DNA of 64,000 nt, taken from the NCBI GenBank assembly GCA_964550025.1, contig CAZJYI010000029.1:25083-89082 (forward strand). Reading direction: 5' to 3'. Below are positions 33,598 to 42,636 of this stretch, piece by piece. Every line of letters starts with the position of its first letter. The first letter of the stretch is position 1. This stretch comes from CAZJYI01 sp964550025. GTDB lineage: Bacteria > Verrucomicrobiota > Kiritimatiellia > UBA8416 > CAYOBW01. Both the position numbers and the translations under genes were made by a program. The notes under the pieces were generated by a model. It saw only the letters and a list, made by a program, of their open reading frames with translations. It searched no databases and was not told the origin of the DNA.

Positions 33598-36500
33598 TCA
33601 CTTGGCCCATGGAAAGGCGAGCCGTATTTCCGTGATACCATCAGTCGGCCTGGTTGGCAACACCTGAAGTTGTCCCGCATGGGCCTTCGCAATGTGGTCA
33701 ACAATCCAGAGTCCAAGTCCATTGCCTTCCCCAACACTCGCCTTCGCCCGTTCGCCTCTCCAATTCCGCTGCCGCACCAGAAACTCCTCTCCTGGGGCAA
33801 TTGGGATTCCCTTGTTCGTTACGGCAATGAAGAAACCACCTCGCTTCGACCTCGCGCCGAACACCGAGATTGTCGTGTTGCTGTAGGAGTACTTCACCGC
33901 ATTGTCCACCAAGTTGCTCAGTGCTTGAAGGAAGAGATCGGGATCCGCATTCAGTTCAGCAGGGGCATGCTTGTAGAACGAATCCGCGCTGAAGTGAATA
34001 CGGATATTCCGCTTGGGCGAGATACGCAGGCGCTGATTCTCACAGACCTGCCCTACCATGCGCACAAGATCCGATGGCGTTTGCGGGATTCCTTTCACCG
34101 CCAACTCCCCGCCCTTGGCAAGATTCGCGAACAGACCAATTAGTTTGGCTGTCAGTTCGGCCCGGTGGAGCGGTGCGGCAATGGCCCTGAAATGTCGGCC
34201 CGCCGCTGTCTGACTGAACCGTTCCGCTGACGCCTCGACTCTGCGTGCGGCTTCCCCCAGGGGGCTCTTGATTTGGTGCGCCACGTCCTCGAAGGCGTCG
34301 CGCATCGCTTTCTCACTTTCGGCCTTCTCTCGGTTCAATTCCAGTTCGGCTTGCATCCTATCGTAGGCAGCCCGGCTTTCCTGCTCTTCGGCCTCCCGCA
34401 GCTCATGTTCATGGTGGTCAATGGCTGCACCAATGGTCCGCGCGAGATCCCTGGCTGCCTGCTGCTCTGAGTCATCCAAAGATTCGAACGGATGGTCTTT
34501 CGTCGGTATTCGATTGGTGAGCACCAGGATTCCCTTGGCTTCCCCTTTCACGTCAGTTACTCGAACCGCAGACAGTGATCCAAGACCTTGAGGACCCGGC
34601 CAGTCTCGCAATTGCTCCGCAGTGGCTACGGTGAAGTGAGCTTCTGTTGTGTGATCCAGCAAATCGGAAATGGAATCAGGAGTGAGTGAGTTAATGGAAC
34701 ATCCCAAGGGCGATGCGTAGCTCTGTCGCAAAAATGAGAGCCTGTTCCTGTTCTCCACATGCGGTACCGGATGGAATTCGACACATTGGACGCGGAGACC
34801 GTCACGAATGGCGTCCACTGCTTGCTGGAGGTGCAGTTCAGGCCCCGAGGCCTGAATCAAGTGTTGCGCTACACGCTCTTTTGTCTCCACCAGCCTCTGC
34901 CGTTGCTTCTGTGCGGTCTCCGCCTTCATGTCTTCAACTGCCAATGTTAGGTAGTCGGTCACCGAAACAAGGAAACTCATGACACGTGCTCGCCGGTTTC
35001 TGTCTAGGAGTTGATCCAGATTGGTCCAAAAATAGGAGAACATTGCCAAACCCACCAATTTGCCGCCCACCTGAAGGCGTACGCCAATCCGGGAATCGGG
35101 TCCGCCTTCGGGGACTCGGTGTTCCGGCGGGATCATCTGGCTGTAGTATTTATGCGTCAAGCGATGTAACTCCGAGTCACCGTGGCCGACCATACAGATT
35201 TGATCGCCCTCGGTGGCAACTCGCCCAGTCCAACCTTCTCCTAGGCCATAGGCGGCCTTACCCTCCATGTTTTTGAACCAGTTGAACGAGGTGTGCAGTA
35301 TCAGCTTGTGTGCAGGTTCACACCATAGGTACAAAGAAGCAACATCAGCCCCCGCAGCCTTGCAGAGCCGAGACAGCAACTCATCCAACTCGAGGGAACT
35401 GGCATCTTCCTTCGCTCTTGCCAGATTCTCGACCAGCCAGATCTTCTCCGTCTCAAGCGCCAGGCGATCATAGGCGTCGATACGTCCACGCAGAATTGCC
35501 CCAGCAGTTTCCGCGGCAACACTCACGAGCCTCGCCTTTCTGTCCGTGAAACAGTAGGGCTGATTGCCTTCGATGACGAACGAACCCAGGAGTAGATCTT
35601 CGTGCTTGAGAGGGAAGAGCGCCGTGGATTGAAGTGCGTCAAGCCCTGCTTTGAACGCCTCCCCGTATTGCGCCACATTGTCGATGGCTTGCACATGCGT
35701 GTTCAGGTCGCGCATTTCCTGTTGGGTCTGTCTGATGATGTGAAAGCCCGATTGCAGCAACTTGAGGTCGTATGATCCTTGCCCGGTCCGCGTCACCGGA
35801 CGCGTTTCCATGCGCAGCTTGGCCAACGGTCCAACCGCGGCTACGAGTCTAAACGCTTCACCGTCAGGGCCCATCTCGAGCAACCGGATGTGACCACCGT
35901 CGGCTCCAAGCCACCGGACGATGTTGCCAAGATACTCAACACACCAGGCATCGGGCGGGACATTGAGATCCGGCGGGGTCTGCATGATCGCGTTGCCAAT
36001 GCTCGAGATCTCCTGGACAATGCTCCTCTCCTCTGCCTCCTGTGCACGCTCGAGTGCGGCGGCGATCTTCTGGCTGTAACCAATCCAGTGCCCAAAACTC
36101 TCACGGTCCATAGGGGAATGCTCAGGAAAACCAATTTGCAGCGTCGCAATCGCCTCGCCCTTGGAACCGAGCAGGGGAATGGCAAGGAACGTCACAATGT
36201 GTCCCTCATCTGCCGCGTAGCGGGCGCAATGGAACATCCGGTCTGACGTGTCCGGTACGAAGACTGCGCGCCCCGTTCTAACGATGAGCGTCAGGATATC
36301 CTCTTCACGGGGGACTGATGTGACGACTCGGAGATCGCTCCTCTGGTCAATGGGCTGTGACCAATTCAACAAGTAGCGGGGGAAATCTCTGTTCTGATCT
36401 GCTGCTATCGGACGGTCGGTCAGGGCTGCGAGTTTCGACCAGTCATGGCCAGCGTCCGGCAGAGAAAACGCGCAGCCCAAGCCCAGTCCGAGAATGCGAC

Positions 36501-38028
36501 CGATGGTGTAGTCTACAACGCAGACTTGGCCTCCCGTGACGCTGGTTCCTGCCTCGCATGCTCCCTCCAGGGCAGCGGTCATCACGTCCTTTGGTGTCTG
36601 GCAGCGGGATAACCGGTCCGCCGCCGCCAGGAGCTTGCTTTGCAGGTCTCTTGTCACCGCATGGGTAGCATGGGAGGAGGCAAGGCAGCTTACCCAGAAA
36701 CTGAAGTTGTTCGAGTGCGCCCGTCGCCACCGGTCTACCCCAAATTCACCGGCACAGAGGCCGCCAACCATCGGGACGTTTTCGAATTCCCTGTTAAGGC
36801 TGACGGCGATTTCCCGCCAATCCCGTCCGTACTCTCCGTAGAGTGCGACGCGTCCCGTACAGGTGAGATGGAACATGAACTTCAGAGAGGAAACCGGGGT
36901 GCCGGAAGCCTCTACGGCGTCATGGGTCACTTCGCGTGCGGATTCCTCCAGTTGTTCGCTCGAAGTCTCCAGCAGGAACAACTGGTCGCCGGGTCTCACC
37001 TGTCGGTTGAGCCGAATGTGGTCTCCCGAGGCGTCTCCTTCACGGATGTCGCAAATGACACGGCAGTCCGGAGCTGTGGGCGCACCGAGAAGCACGCGAG
37101 ACATGCTCCCCGCGTGTTCCTGCTGAAGCTCCGACCAGCGCTCTCTCGCAGGCTTGCCGTCCAGAACTGCCACATCGTAGCCGATGTCGGCGTCACGGAC
37201 CAATCTGTCTACCGTGACAGAGACACGCCGATTAGGGGCAAAACCATGACCCAGTACGGTTCCCCAGGCGAGGTCGGTCTCCACCATGGCCAATGCCAAC
37301 CCGGACTTCAGGCATTTGTCATCCGCAAACTGGTAGCCGACCGTAGGCGTGAGGCTGTCGGCGGCGGCACCGCCAACGACCCTGTGGCGGTAGCCGAAAG
37401 CCGCCACGATCTCCTCGTGCAGTTCGTTGTCCAGGTAGACCTGCTCTCCTCGCTTGTTGAGGAAGATCCCAGGAGAGAAAGCCAGAAGATGTCGTGCCGC
37501 ACTGGCGCCGAGACGGGTCCCTGCCCTTTCCTGGAGGACCTCGGCCACCTTTTTCAACCTCTGACGGCGTTTCCCCTCACTGGTCCCATGCGGAGACGTC
37601 ATCGATGTGACCGTAACCCAGAGATCGTTCGAACAAAGCGCCACCAAGATCAGGCCGTGGTCAATGAAGTGGCTCTCTTCGGCCAGGCAGAACAGGCTGG
37701 CCATGCTCCCGCCGATGAGTGGTACGTCATAGCCGAGAGTCTTCTTGGTTTCGCGCCGAATCTCGCGCGGAAGACTCGCGCGAGGTTCATTGCACCAATC
37801 GACAGTCGCAAGCAACAATAGACAACGTACCGGGAGCCTGTCCGTATCGACACCCTCGATCGCCTGCCTCACGAGCTTCCGGGCCGCTGCTTTGCGAGAA
37901 GCACCTTCGCCCACCGCATCCAGCCATGCGAGACCGATCTCCAAGGCTTCAGGGGGGGCGCTGCTCGCGAGTTCAGCGGATGAGCCCGTCAACGGGGCAG
38001 TCTTCTTCCTGGATTCGCTACGTTTCAT
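33598..38028 (-). CDS. Large soluble hybrid sensor: FIST domains, multiple GAF domains, histidine kinase
   Basis: This protein has about 1476 residues from ATG 38028 (a TTG six bases upstream is an alternative). Residues about 55-430 form FIST N and C domains (PLIGGSMASLF, VVGGAAADS, VPMVGGLCAGEFG), a family proposed to sense small ligands such as amino acids. Four GAF-like domains follow at about 470-640, 680-860, 880-1060 and 1085-1220. A helical linker leads to the kinase: DVAHQIKSPLGEA (His near 1251), N-box NLVDNAVKYS and G2 box GEGNGLGLWI. No membrane segment is visible, so it should sense the cytoplasm. It forms an operon with the receiver protein. Confidence 0.9.
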   Translation of the reverse strand: MKRSESRKKTAPLTGSSAELASSAPPEALEIGLAWLDAVGEGASRKAAARKLVRQAIEGVDTDRLPVRCLLLLATVDWCNEPRASLPREIRRETKKTLGYDVPLIGGSMASLFCLAEESHFIDHGLILVALCSNDLWVTVTSMTSPHGTSEGKRRQRLKKVAEVLQERAGTRLGASAARHLLAFSPGIFLNKRGEQVYLDNELHEEIVAAFGYRHRVVGGAAADSLTPTVGYQFADDKCLKSGLALAMVETDLAWGTVLGHGFAPNRRVSVTVDRLVRDADIGYDVAVLDGKPARERWSELQQEHAGSMSRVLLGAPTAPDCRVICDIREGDASGDHIRLNRQVRPGDQLFLLETSSEQLEESAREVTHDAVEASGTPVSSLKFMFHLTCTGRVALYGEYGRDWREIAVSLNREFENVPMVGGLCAGEFGVDRWRRAHSNNFSFWVSCLASSHATHAVTRDLQSKLLAAADRLSRCQTPKDVMTAALEGACEAGTSVTGGQVCVVDYTIGRILGLGLGCAFSLPDAGHDWSKLAALTDRPIAADQNRDFPRYLLNWSQPIDQRSDLRVVTSVPREEDILTLIVRTGRAVFVPDTSDRMFHCARYAADEGHIVTFLAIPLLGSKGEAIATLQIGFPEHSPMDRESFGHWIGYSQKIAAALERAQEAEERSIVQEISSIGNAIMQTPPDLNVPPDAWCVEYLGNIVRWLGADGGHIRLLEMGPDGEAFRLVAAVGPLAKLRMETRPVTRTGQGSYDLKLLQSGFHIIRQTQQEMRDLNTHVQAIDNVAQYGEAFKAGLDALQSTALFPLKHEDLLLGSFVIEGNQPYCFTDRKARLVSVAAETAGAILRGRIDAYDRLALETEKIWLVENLARAKEDASSLELDELLSRLCKAAGADVASLYLWCEPAHKLILHTSFNWFKNMEGKAAYGLGEGWTGRVATEGDQICMVGHGDSELHRLTHKYYSQMIPPEHRVPEGGPDSRIGVRLQVGGKLVGLAMFSYFWTNLDQLLDRNRRARVMSFLVSVTDYLTLAVEDMKAETAQKQRQRLVETKERVAQHLIQASGPELHLQQAVDAIRDGLRVQCVEFHPVPHVENRNRLSFLRQSYASPLGCSINSLTPDSISDLLDHTTEAHFTVATAEQLRDWPGPQGLGSLSAVRVTDVKGEAKGILVLTNRIPTKDHPFESLDDSEQQAARDLARTIGAAIDHHEHELREAEEQESRAAYDRMQAELELNREKAESEKAMRDAFEDVAHQIKSPLGEAARRVEASAERFSQTAAGRHFRAIAAPLHRAELTAKLIGLFANLAKGGELAVKGIPQTPSDLVRMVGQVCENQRLRISPKRNIRIHFSADSFYKHAPAELNADPDLFLQALSNLVDNAVKYSYSNTTISVFGARSKRGGFFIAVTNKGIPIAPGEEFLVRQRNWRGERAKASVGEGNGLGLWIVDHIAKAHAGQLQVLPTRPTDGITEIRLAFPWAK

Positions 38029-38186
38029 ATCCAATACGGTTGGTAGCCTACCTCATGGATCTGGAGCGTGCCAATCGAAATCACCGGGCCAGGCGACAGC
38101 TCCTCGATTCGCAAAGATGGTTGCGGGTTTCTCTCTCAGTCGCTATCATCGTCGTGTTGCGCAAAGCGTCTGGGGGGGAGGATGTC

Positions 38187-41100
38187 ATGAAGAGCGTGCT
38201 GAGTGTCTGTCTGATCTTGTGGCTGAGTGGGGCGGGTGTCGGGTATGGCGGTGATATCTATGTCTGGTCCGGCAGCCCGTCGCCGGGGGCGGGGGGTACA
38301 TGGGATACCGCTTATCACACCATCCAAGAGGCGGTCGATGCCGCCTCGGCGGGCGATACGGTGTGGGTGACCAATGGGACGTATCGGCAAGGCGCCGAGA
38401 TCACCGTGACGGCGGCCATCACGGTCCGGAGCGTCAACGGGGCGAGTGCGACGACCGTTGACGGGGAGGAGACGTATCGCTGCTTCAAGCTCGGCGGCGA
38501 CGCCGTGATTGACGGATTCACCATACGGAACGGAAGATCCACGGGCACGGCGGGAACCCAGGGGGCGGGGCCCGGTGTCACCGGCGGCAATGGCTGGCAT
38601 GGTATCGGTGGCGGGGTGTGGTGTGACGGCGGTGGCACGGTTCAGTATTGCGTGATCACCGGCAATGAGGCCCACGGTGGTCTGGGCGGCCCGGGCGGCA
38701 TACAGCCCGTCTACGGCCAGCCCGGTGGCAATGGCGGAAACGGCGGCAGCGGTCTGGGCGGAGGGGTCTACTGCTCCGGCGACGGAACAGTTCGCGGCTG
38801 CCTGGTCACCGGCAACGAGGCCCACGGGGGCCGCGGAGGACAAGGCTCCCCGGGTGGAAACTGGCTGCCGCCCACATTCCCGCAACCCGGGCGAGGCGGT
38901 GACGGCGGAGACGGCGGCGAAGGATGGGGTGGCGGGGTCTACTGCTACAGCGGCGGCACGGTGCAGAACTGCACAGTCGTCAGCAACTCGGCCAATCACG
39001 GCTACTTCGGTATACCCGGCGTGGGTGGCCAGGTCGGTGGACAGCACGGCGACGCAGGTTCCTTCGGCAACGGCAGCGGCGGGGGCGTCTACCGCCGTCA
39101 CAGCGGCACCGTCAAGAGCTCGATTATCCTGTCCAACACGGCCACCGAGGCCGGTCCCAACTGGGCTCGCACGGGCTCCGGGGGCTTCTCCTACTGCTGC
39201 ACGACCGACAACCCGGACGGTCCCGGCAACGTCACCGGAGACCCTCGCTTCCTGGACGAGTCGTCCGGCAACTACCGCCTGGGTCCCGGCAGTTCCTGCA
39301 TCAACTCCGGCATGAATGAGGGCTGGATGACCGGCGCGACCGACCTGGACGGCAATTCGCGCATCATCGGGGACACGGTCGACATCGGCGCCTACGAGGC
39401 GGCGCTCACGCCGGTTCACTACGTGTCGTTCTCCGGCAGCGACACGTCGCTCTACACGGGCTGGGCCACGGCCGCAAGCAATCTGCAGGCGGCCATCGAC
39501 GTGGCCGACCCGGGCGACCAGATCTGGATCGCGGCCGGCGTCCACTATCCATCGAACACAAGTGGTTTCATGATGCGGCGTGGCGTTGACCTCTACGGCG
39601 GCTTCGAGGGCAGCGAATCGCTTCTCTCCGAGCGGGACTGGGTCGAGCATCTCACGATTCTCAGCGGGGACGTGGACGCCAACGATGCCGTCGACGCGCG
39701 CGGCGTGGTGGTGTCGGCCGTTGATGACGGGAAGCTGAACGGCGCCAACAGCCGGCACGTCCTCTATTGGGATACGAATGTCGTTGCGTACAACATGATT
39801 GACGGTTTGTTCATCACGGCCGGTCTCGGGACGGACATGGGGCGGGGCGGCGGCATCCGGGTCGAGAGCAACGAGTGGCTGACCGTTCGTCATTGCACCA
39901 TCACCGGAAACCGCGCCGGGGACGGGGCCGTCGGGGCCGCCGGGCGGAACGGCAATACCGACCAGGTGGGTGGCCCTGGCGGCAATGGCGTCCAGGGCGG
40001 TAGCGGCGGTGGCATTTCCGTTGCGGGGGGCACGGTGAGGATCGAGAGCACGGTCGTAGCCGGTAACCGGGCGGGCGACGGTGGAAACGGCGGCAACGGT
40101 GGCACGGGCGGCGGGTCGAGCGGCAGCACCGGCAAGGCGGGCGGCGACGGCGGAAACGGCGGGGCCGGCGGCTATGGCGGGGGCATCAGTGTGCGGGATG
40201 GCGAGGCGTCGCTGTTCAACGTCACGGTCGCTGCCAACGCGGCGGGTGACGCCGGGTCGGCCGGGCAGGGAGGAGTGGGCGGTTGGGGGTCGCGCAACCA
40301 GGGACCCAGCGGTCTTCCCGGGGACGCGGGCGCGGATGGCGCGGGCGGCGGCATGTCGGTCGTGCCGTCCGGCGACGCGGAGCTGTGGAACTCCGTGGTC
40401 AGGGGCAACCAGGCCGCGACCGGCGCGGAGGATATTCACGTGGGGTCGATGACGCTGGACGCGTCGCATTGCGTCATCCCGGCGAACACGACCAGCGGTA
40501 CGGTGACGCGTACGGAGGTGCGGAACGTGGATCCGCGGTTTCAATCGCCGGCCGCGGGCGACTACCGTTTGCGGGGGACGTCGCCCTGTATCGATGCGGG
40601 CGTCAACCAGGGATGGATGGACACCGCCGCCGACCTCGGCGCCAACGCGCGGATTTCCGGTTCGACGGTCGATATCGGGGCCTACGAATACGTGTTGCCC
40701 TTCGTGGACATTACCGACACGGATGCCGTCGTCGCCGGTGAAGTCACTTCCGTGGAGATTCGCGGCACGAACGATGACGCTGTCGTGGGGACGATGTGGT
40801 GGACGAACTCCGCCACGGGTGGGGGTGACACCTTCGCGGCGTCGCCGGCCTGGGATTTCACGGTCTCACTTGGTCTCGGCGCCAACGTCATCACCGTCTT
40901 TGGCCGCGATGCCGCCGGGGCGGTGGGCTCGGACAGCGTGACCATCACGCGCAGCTACGAACACGGCGGTGTTTCGCCCGTGCATTACGTGGCGAAGAAC
41001 GGGGGCAACGTGTGGCCGTTCACGAGCTGGGCCGACGCGGCCACAAGCCTCGACGATGCGATACGAACGGCGCGGGAGGGAGACGAGGTCTGGATTGCCA

Positions 41101-42548
41101 AGGGCGTCTACCATCCGGAAGATGACGACGGATTCGTCATGGGCCGCGGGGTCGACCTGTACGGCGGTTTCGCCGGGGGCGAGGGAACGCGTGAGCGACG
41201 TGACTGGCGCAGCAACCTGACCGTGCTGAGCGGCGACCGGGACCGCAATGACGGCACCAATGAGCACGGCATCGTGGAGTCGGCCGTGAATCCCGGCGTG
41301 TTGAGCGGCGACAACAGCCGCCACGTGTTGCATTGGGACGGGGCGACCGCGGCCAGCAACGCCGTGGACGGTGTGGTCATTACCGCGGGTTTGGGTGCGA
41401 ACGGGTCCCGTGGTGGCGGCATCCATGTGCCGAACAACCAGTGGCTCACGGTCCGCAACTGTACTGTATGCGGCAATCGGAGCGGCACCGGCGTGGTTGG
41501 CGCGAGGGGTGCTCCCAATCAGGACGGTGGGCCGGGTGGCCCCGGCGGCACGGGGGGCGGCGTCTATGTCGCGGGCGGGGCCGTGTTTCTCTTGGAGTCG
41601 GTGGTGTCCGGGAACCGCACCGGAGACGGCGGGATAGGCGGAATGGGCGGCCGCAAGGTCATCGGGTTCATGGAGGGCGGCGTCGGCGGCCAGGGCGGTC
41701 TCGGAGGCGGACTCCATCTGGCCGGGGGCGAATCGACCGTGCTGAATTGCGCGGTTGTCGGCAACGGAACGGGTATCGGGGGCATGGGTGGCTTCGGCGC
41801 ACCCCAGGGCGACCAGGGTGCCGGCGGGGATGGCGGAGGCGTATGGGTGTCCAATGCCACCACGATCGCGAATGCCACGTTCGCCGAGAACCATGCCTTC
41901 GGGAACGGCGGCGGGCTTCACTGCGGGGGTTCCGGGACGCTGAGAGACGCCATCCTGTACGACAATACGGCCGGCCGGAACGGCGACAACTGGCATGCGG
42001 CGCCCGGTATGCTCTACGAGACGTGCTGCACCACGCCCGACCCGGGCGGAACCGGCTGCGTTACGAACGACCCTCTGTTCGTGGAGGCGGCTTCGGGCGA
42101 CTACCACCTGCAGACCGGCTCGCCATGCATCGACGCCGGTTCGGCAGGGGCAACGACATCCCGCGACCTCGACGGCATCCCGCGCCCGTTGGACGGCGAT
42201 GGGAACGGCACGGCTACGGTGGATATGGGTTGCTACGAGTACGCGAGCGCAGCGGTGGATTCCGACGGGGACGGCATGAACGACCGGGACGAACTGATCG
42301 CCGACACCGATCCAACGGATGCGGGCGACTGCTTCCGCATTACCGGGATTTCCCGGAACTCCCCGGTGACGGTCCACTTCGAGTCGTCGTCCCGTCGGCG
42401 GTACACGCTCGTGGGGCGGTCGAGCCTGGACGTTGGCGGGTGGTCGGTTGTCGCCGTGAAGACCGGCGCCGGCGGCCTCGATTCGCTGAGCGACACCAGT
42501 CAGCCGTCGCAGGGGCCGTTCTATCGATTGGAGGTCGCAAGGCCCTGA
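38187..42548 (+). CDS. Giant secreted parallel beta-helix protein (choice-of-anchor Q type) with three helix modules
   Basis: This protein has 1453 residues from ATG 38187, with GGGGGAGG just upstream and a signal peptide (SVCLILWLSGAGVGYGG). Three pectin-lyase-like modules each open with the pattern YTxWxxAAxxLQxAIDxAxxGDxIWIAxGxY (near 20, 410 and 935) and continue through glycine-rich turns (GGNGGNGGSGLGGGVYC) and NCTVxxNxA rungs. An Ig-like linker (VDITDTDAVVAGEVTSVEI) sits at about 835-920. The C-terminus has DSDGDGMNDRDE calcium-type repeats and the shared tail ending GPFYRLEVARP. Such proteins are exported adhesins or glycan-binding surface proteins; a specific ligand is unknown. Confidence 0.9.
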   Translation: MKSVLSVCLILWLSGAGVGYGGDIYVWSGSPSPGAGGTWDTAYHTIQEAVDAASAGDTVWVTNGTYRQGAEITVTAAITVRSVNGASATTVDGEETYRCFKLGGDAVIDGFTIRNGRSTGTAGTQGAGPGVTGGNGWHGIGGGVWCDGGGTVQYCVITGNEAHGGLGGPGGIQPVYGQPGGNGGNGGSGLGGGVYCSGDGTVRGCLVTGNEAHGGRGGQGSPGGNWLPPTFPQPGRGGDGGDGGEGWGGGVYCYSGGTVQNCTVVSNSANHGYFGIPGVGGQVGGQHGDAGSFGNGSGGGVYRRHSGTVKSSIILSNTATEAGPNWARTGSGGFSYCCTTDNPDGPGNVTGDPRFLDESSGNYRLGPGSSCINSGMNEGWMTGATDLDGNSRIIGDTVDIGAYEAALTPVHYVSFSGSDTSLYTGWATAASNLQAAIDVADPGDQIWIAAGVHYPSNTSGFMMRRGVDLYGGFEGSESLLSERDWVEHLTILSGDVDANDAVDARGVVVSAVDDGKLNGANSRHVLYWDTNVVAYNMIDGLFITAGLGTDMGRGGGIRVESNEWLTVRHCTITGNRAGDGAVGAAGRNGNTDQVGGPGGNGVQGGSGGGISVAGGTVRIESTVVAGNRAGDGGNGGNGGTGGGSSGSTGKAGGDGGNGGAGGYGGGISVRDGEASLFNVTVAANAAGDAGSAGQGGVGGWGSRNQGPSGLPGDAGADGAGGGMSVVPSGDAELWNSVVRGNQAATGAEDIHVGSMTLDASHCVIPANTTSGTVTRTEVRNVDPRFQSPAAGDYRLRGTSPCIDAGVNQGWMDTAADLGANARISGSTVDIGAYEYVLPFVDITDTDAVVAGEVTSVEIRGTNDDAVVGTMWWTNSATGGGDTFAASPAWDFTVSLGLGANVITVFGRDAAGAVGSDSVTITRSYEHGGVSPVHYVAKNGGNVWPFTSWADAATSLDDAIRTAREGDEVWIAKGVYHPEDDDGFVMGRGVDLYGGFAGGEGTRERRDWRSNLTVLSGDRDRNDGTNEHGIVESAVNPGVLSGDNSRHVLHWDGATAASNAVDGVVITAGLGANGSRGGGIHVPNNQWLTVRNCTVCGNRSGTGVVGARGAPNQDGGPGGPGGTGGGVYVAGGAVFLLESVVSGNRTGDGGIGGMGGRKVIGFMEGGVGGQGGLGGGLHLAGGESTVLNCAVVGNGTGIGGMGGFGAPQGDQGAGGDGGGVWVSNATTIANATFAENHAFGNGGGLHCGGSGTLRDAILYDNTAGRNGDNWHAAPGMLYETCCTTPDPGGTGCVTNDPLFVEAASGDYHLQTGSPCIDAGSAGATTSRDLDGIPRPLDGDGNGTATVDMGCYEYASAAVDSDGDGMNDRDELIADTDPTDAGDCFRITGISRNSPVTVHFESSSRRRYTLVGRSSLDVGGWSVVAVKTGAGGLDSLSDTSQPSQGPFYRLEVARP

Positions 42549-42636
42549 ACAACCAGGGTTCCGAAGACGGGGCGAGGACCGCGTGGCACGACGCGGGGGG
42601 GGCAGATGGCGGCTGCAATCCAAGAGGAGATCCGAG

